This document shows positions 13,846 through 15,656 of a stretch of 15,656 nt of DNA, one piece after another (position 1 is the stretch's first letter; each line of letters opens with the position of its first letter). This stretch comes from Treponema sp. (GTDB taxonomy: Bacteria > Spirochaetota > Spirochaetia > Treponematales > Breznakiellaceae), in assembly GCA_031273835.1 (NCBI GenBank), contig JAISRD010000187.1:1-15656 (forward strand), in the 5' to 3' direction. The notes under the pieces were generated by a model. The model was not told where the DNA came from. It did not search any database and saw nothing but the letters and a program-made list of their open reading frames with translations. Made by a program: the position numbers and the translations under genes.

Positions 13846-15467
13846 ACTGCCCCCTGCATTTCGCGGATACGCTTACGCATCTTAAGAATAAAAACAGGCG
13901 AAACCGAAAGTTCGGCATAACCCATATTGATAAACTTTTCCGTTAGATCAGGATCGGCGGCAAGTTCTCCGCATATACCGGCCCAAATACCCGCCAGCCC
14001 GGCGTTTTTGGCGATAAGCTCAAGGAGGTACATCAGGCTTGGATGGCGGGTATCAAGAAAGGGTTCAAGTTTCGCGTTCTGCCTGTCCAGGGCAAGGGTA
14101 TACTGGGTAAGATCATTGGTTCCCACACTGAAGAAATCCGCTTCCTTTGCAAGTTCGCCCGAGCAGAGGGCGGCGGCGGGGGTTTCGACCATGATGCCCA
14201 GTTCCACCTTGCTGAAGGAAACCCCCTGGGCCTTTAATTCTTCCTGTACTTCCAGGGCAAAGGCCTTGCATTTCTTTAATTCCCACAGGGAGCATATCAT
14301 GGGAAACATGACGGCAATCCTCCCGAAGGCCGAGGCCCGGTAAATCGCCCTCATCTGGGTCTTAAAAATTTCAGGCCGCTGAAAACAAAGCCGTATGGCC
14401 CGCAGCCCCAGGGCGGGGTTTTCTTCTTTTTCAAGGCCCAGGTAAGCGGCCTGCTTATCCGCCCCTATGTCGAGGGTACGGATTATAACCCGCCTGCCGC
14501 CAAGGGCCTCGGCAACCTTCCGGTATGCGTTAAACTGTTCTTCCTCACCGGGGGCGCTGTTTCGGCCCAGAAAGAGAAATTCACTGCGGAAAAGGCCTAT
14601 ACCTTCGGCGTCATTGGCAAGCACCGCGTCGATATCATCAACACCGCCTATATTGGCTGCCAGTTCTATCTTCCGTCCGTCCCTGGTCAGCGTGGGAAGC
14701 CCCCGCATCTGTTCAAGGGAAACTTCTTCCGCCCTGTCGTCTTTGAGCTTTTCATTCAAGGTCTTGAGGACATCCCCAGCGGGCTCCAGGTACAGCGTAC
14801 CCTCATGGCCGTCGACGGCGGCAAATTTCCCGTCCATTTCCTTATCCAGAGAAACATCGGATTGGACCAGGGAAGGGATCTTGAGTATTCTGGCAAGAAT
14901 GGCCGTATGGGAGTTGGTTGAACCGCCCCTGGTTACGAAGGCCCGGATAAGCTTTTTATTGAGCCCCAGGGTATCACTGGGGGTCAAATCGTCGGCAATG
15001 ACCACGGAAGCTTCGGTGAGGTCAAAATCTGTCTTCTCCCCGAGGAGTATGGCGGTAAGCCGCCTTGCAATATCGGCAATGTCCGGCGCCCGCGCCTGCA
15101 TATAAGGATCATCCAGGGAGGCAAACAATTCATAAAACTCCCTGCCCGTCTTGTCAACCGCATAGGCCGCTTTCCTGGATTCATCCTTTACGACGGACTG
15201 TACCGCGTCGAGAAAATCCCCGTCCTGCAGCATCATACGCTGTACGTCGATGATCATTGATTCTTTTTCACCGATCTCTCTTTGGGTCTTTTCAAAAAGA
15301 GCCTCAAGCTGATCATCGGCCGTCCTGATAGCTTCCTGGAAGGCCTTCCATTCCACATCGGGGTTGTCGGCGGGACCCGCGTCGACCGACAGATCCGGCT
15401 TTACAAAAAGAAAGGTTTTGCCAAAGGCAATACCGGGAAAAACGGTTTTACCGGAAAATTGTTTCAT
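13842..15467 (-). CDS. ptsI: PTS enzyme I (phosphoenolpyruvate-protein phosphotransferase)
   Basis: A 541-residue enzyme I that autophosphorylates from phosphoenolpyruvate and passes phosphate to HPr. The phosphorylated His187 lies in GGSTNSHTAILAR (181-193). The PEP-binding barrel has EGIGLFRSEFL (288-298), GLRAIRLC (354-361), VGTNDLTQYTLALDRQN (448-464) and active-site Cys499 in AGICGELAADP. It is some 30 residues shorter than typical enzyme I but all domains are present. The start (MKQFSGKTVFPGIAFGK) matches the family. No good ribosome binding site precedes the ATG; a weak -10-like AGTCTA (plus-strand reading, 15475-15480) is 7 bases away, so a leaderless mRNA is possible. ptsH follows with a 4-base overlap. 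Confidence 0.97.
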   Translation of the reverse strand: MKQFSGKTVFPGIAFGKTFLFVKPDLSVDAGPADNPDVEWKAFQEAIRTADDQLEALFEKTQREIGEKESMIIDVQRMMLQDGDFLDAVQSVVKDESRKAAYAVDKTGREFYELFASLDDPYMQARAPDIADIARRLTAILLGEKTDFDLTEASVVIADDLTPSDTLGLNKKLIRAFVTRGGSTNSHTAILARILKIPSLVQSDVSLDKEMDGKFAAVDGHEGTLYLEPAGDVLKTLNEKLKDDRAEEVSLEQMRGLPTLTRDGRKIELAANIGGVDDIDAVLANDAEGIGLFRSEFLFLGRNSAPGEEEQFNAYRKVAEALGGRRVIIRTLDIGADKQAAYLGLEKEENPALGLRAIRLCFQRPEIFKTQMRAIYRASAFGRIAVMFPMICSLWELKKCKAFALEVQEELKAQGVSFSKVELGIMVETPAAALCSGELAKEADFFSVGTNDLTQYTLALDRQNAKLEPFLDTRHPSLMYLLELIAKNAGLAGIWAGICGELAADPDLTEKFINMGYAELSVSPVFILKMRKRIREMQGAV

Positions 15468-15474
15468 ATCTATC

Positions 15475-15480
15475 AGTCTA
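15475..15480 (-). promoter_or_regulatory. Weak -10-like box in front of ptsI
   Basis: TAGACT on the minus strand matches 4 of 6 positions of the -10 consensus and stands 7 bases before the ptsI ATG, which would make the ATG itself the transcription start. No recognisable -35 is found 16-18 bases further up, where the sequence is a T/C-rich tract. The call rests on the missing ribosome binding site and the terminators upstream, which imply that a promoter must lie between about 15500 and 15467. Confidence 0.25.
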
Positions 15481-15501
15481 ACAGAAAAAGAAGAAAAACG
15501 C

Positions 15502-15537
15502 TATTGCTTTTCCGCCTGAAGGGGCGGAAAAGCAATA
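15502..15537 (-). terminator. Perfect 15-bp hairpin upstream of ptsI (second terminator or leader element)
   Basis: A perfect 15-bp stem, TATTGCTTTTCCGCC against its complement, closes the loop TGAAGG. Read on the minus strand it is followed by GCG, five T and a T/C-rich tract, so it can serve as a second terminator after tRNA-Gly. Alternatively it could be an attenuator or protein-binding hairpin in the leader of ptsI. It is separated from the next hairpin by one base. Confidence 0.55.
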
Positions 15538-15572
15538 AAAAACGGCCCGGAACTTAAGTTCCGGGCCGTTTT
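15536..15572 (-). terminator. Strong intrinsic terminator of tRNA-Gly
   Basis: A 34-base perfect palindrome (15539-15572) gives a stem of about 15 bp rich in G/C (CGGCCCGGAA arm) closed by TTAA. On the minus strand it runs straight into six T (15541-15536 region), the classic intrinsic terminator, 8 bases after the tRNA-Gly 3' end. On the plus strand four T follow, so it may also stop transcription coming from the left. Confidence 0.9.
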
Positions 15573-15579
15573 GGGGTTG

Positions 15580-15651
15580 AGCGGGAAACGGGAGTCGGAC
15601 CCGCGACATCGACCTTGGCAAGGTCGCGCTCTACCACTGAGCTATTCCCGC
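15580..15651 (-). tRNA. tRNA-Gly (anticodon GCC)
   Basis: A 72-base cloverleaf on the minus strand: acceptor GCGGGAA/TTCCCGC, D stem GCTC/GAGC, anticodon stem CGACC/GGTCG around TTGCCAA (anticodon GCC), T stem GCGGG/CCCGT. The discriminator is T, as usual for bacterial glycine tRNAs, and no CCA is encoded. The T loop reads TCCGACT, so position 55 is C instead of the nearly invariant U, as in the tRNA-Leu of this window. Its promoter lies beyond the window; a strong terminator follows it. Confidence 0.95.
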
Positions 15652-15656
15652 AAATC

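Overview
The window reads as a stretch of chromosome from a fairly GC-rich spirochaete, most likely a Treponema-like species (perhaps gut-associated). This rests on the tig-clpP-clpX order, protein character and GC content judged by eye; without a database search it is an inference. No mobile element, CRISPR array or phage gene is visible, and coding density is high.

Left third (minus strand, about 15-6182): tRNA-Leu(TAG), trigger factor (tig), clpP, clpX, lon and tRNA-Arg(CCG) all read the same way. clpP/clpX overlap by 17 bases and clpX/lon by 4. A good sigma70-type promoter lies in front of tRNA-Leu and none was found between it and tig, so the protein quality-control genes are probably transcribed behind a tRNA. 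tRNA-Arg has its own promoter-like sequence downstream of lon.

Middle (6228-8261): a SIS-domain protein of the UPF0309 type (plus strand, own promoter) converges on an N-acetylhexosamine-6-phosphate deacetylase, nagA (minus strand).

Right half (8262-13605, plus strand): a divergent control region holds back-to-back promoters for nagA and for a mannose-family PTS operon, with two AT-rich palindromes placed almost symmetrically between them. The operon encodes IIC, IID, IIA and IIB, then a 72-base imperfect palindrome, then an unrecognised two-helix membrane protein, a Gfo/Idh/MocA oxidoreductase and a Cof-type HAD phosphatase. Converging on it (minus strand) are ptsI and ptsH, in that order, so the window carries every step of the phosphoryl chain: PEP to EI to HPr to IIA to IIB to the IIC/IID permease. 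A tRNA-Gly(GCC) with a strong hairpin terminator closes the window.

Taken together, the right half looks like a sugar (probably N-acetylated amino sugar) uptake and catabolism locus with its own general PTS proteins. Points that stand out are an HPr with His15 but Arg where the regulatory Ser46 normally sits, C at T-loop position 55 in two of three tRNAs, the symmetric divergent operator region, the large palindrome inside the PTS operon, and the unrecognised membrane protein. None amounts to a clearly new system; the membrane protein plus oxidoreductase plus phosphatase module behind the PTS is the best lead.
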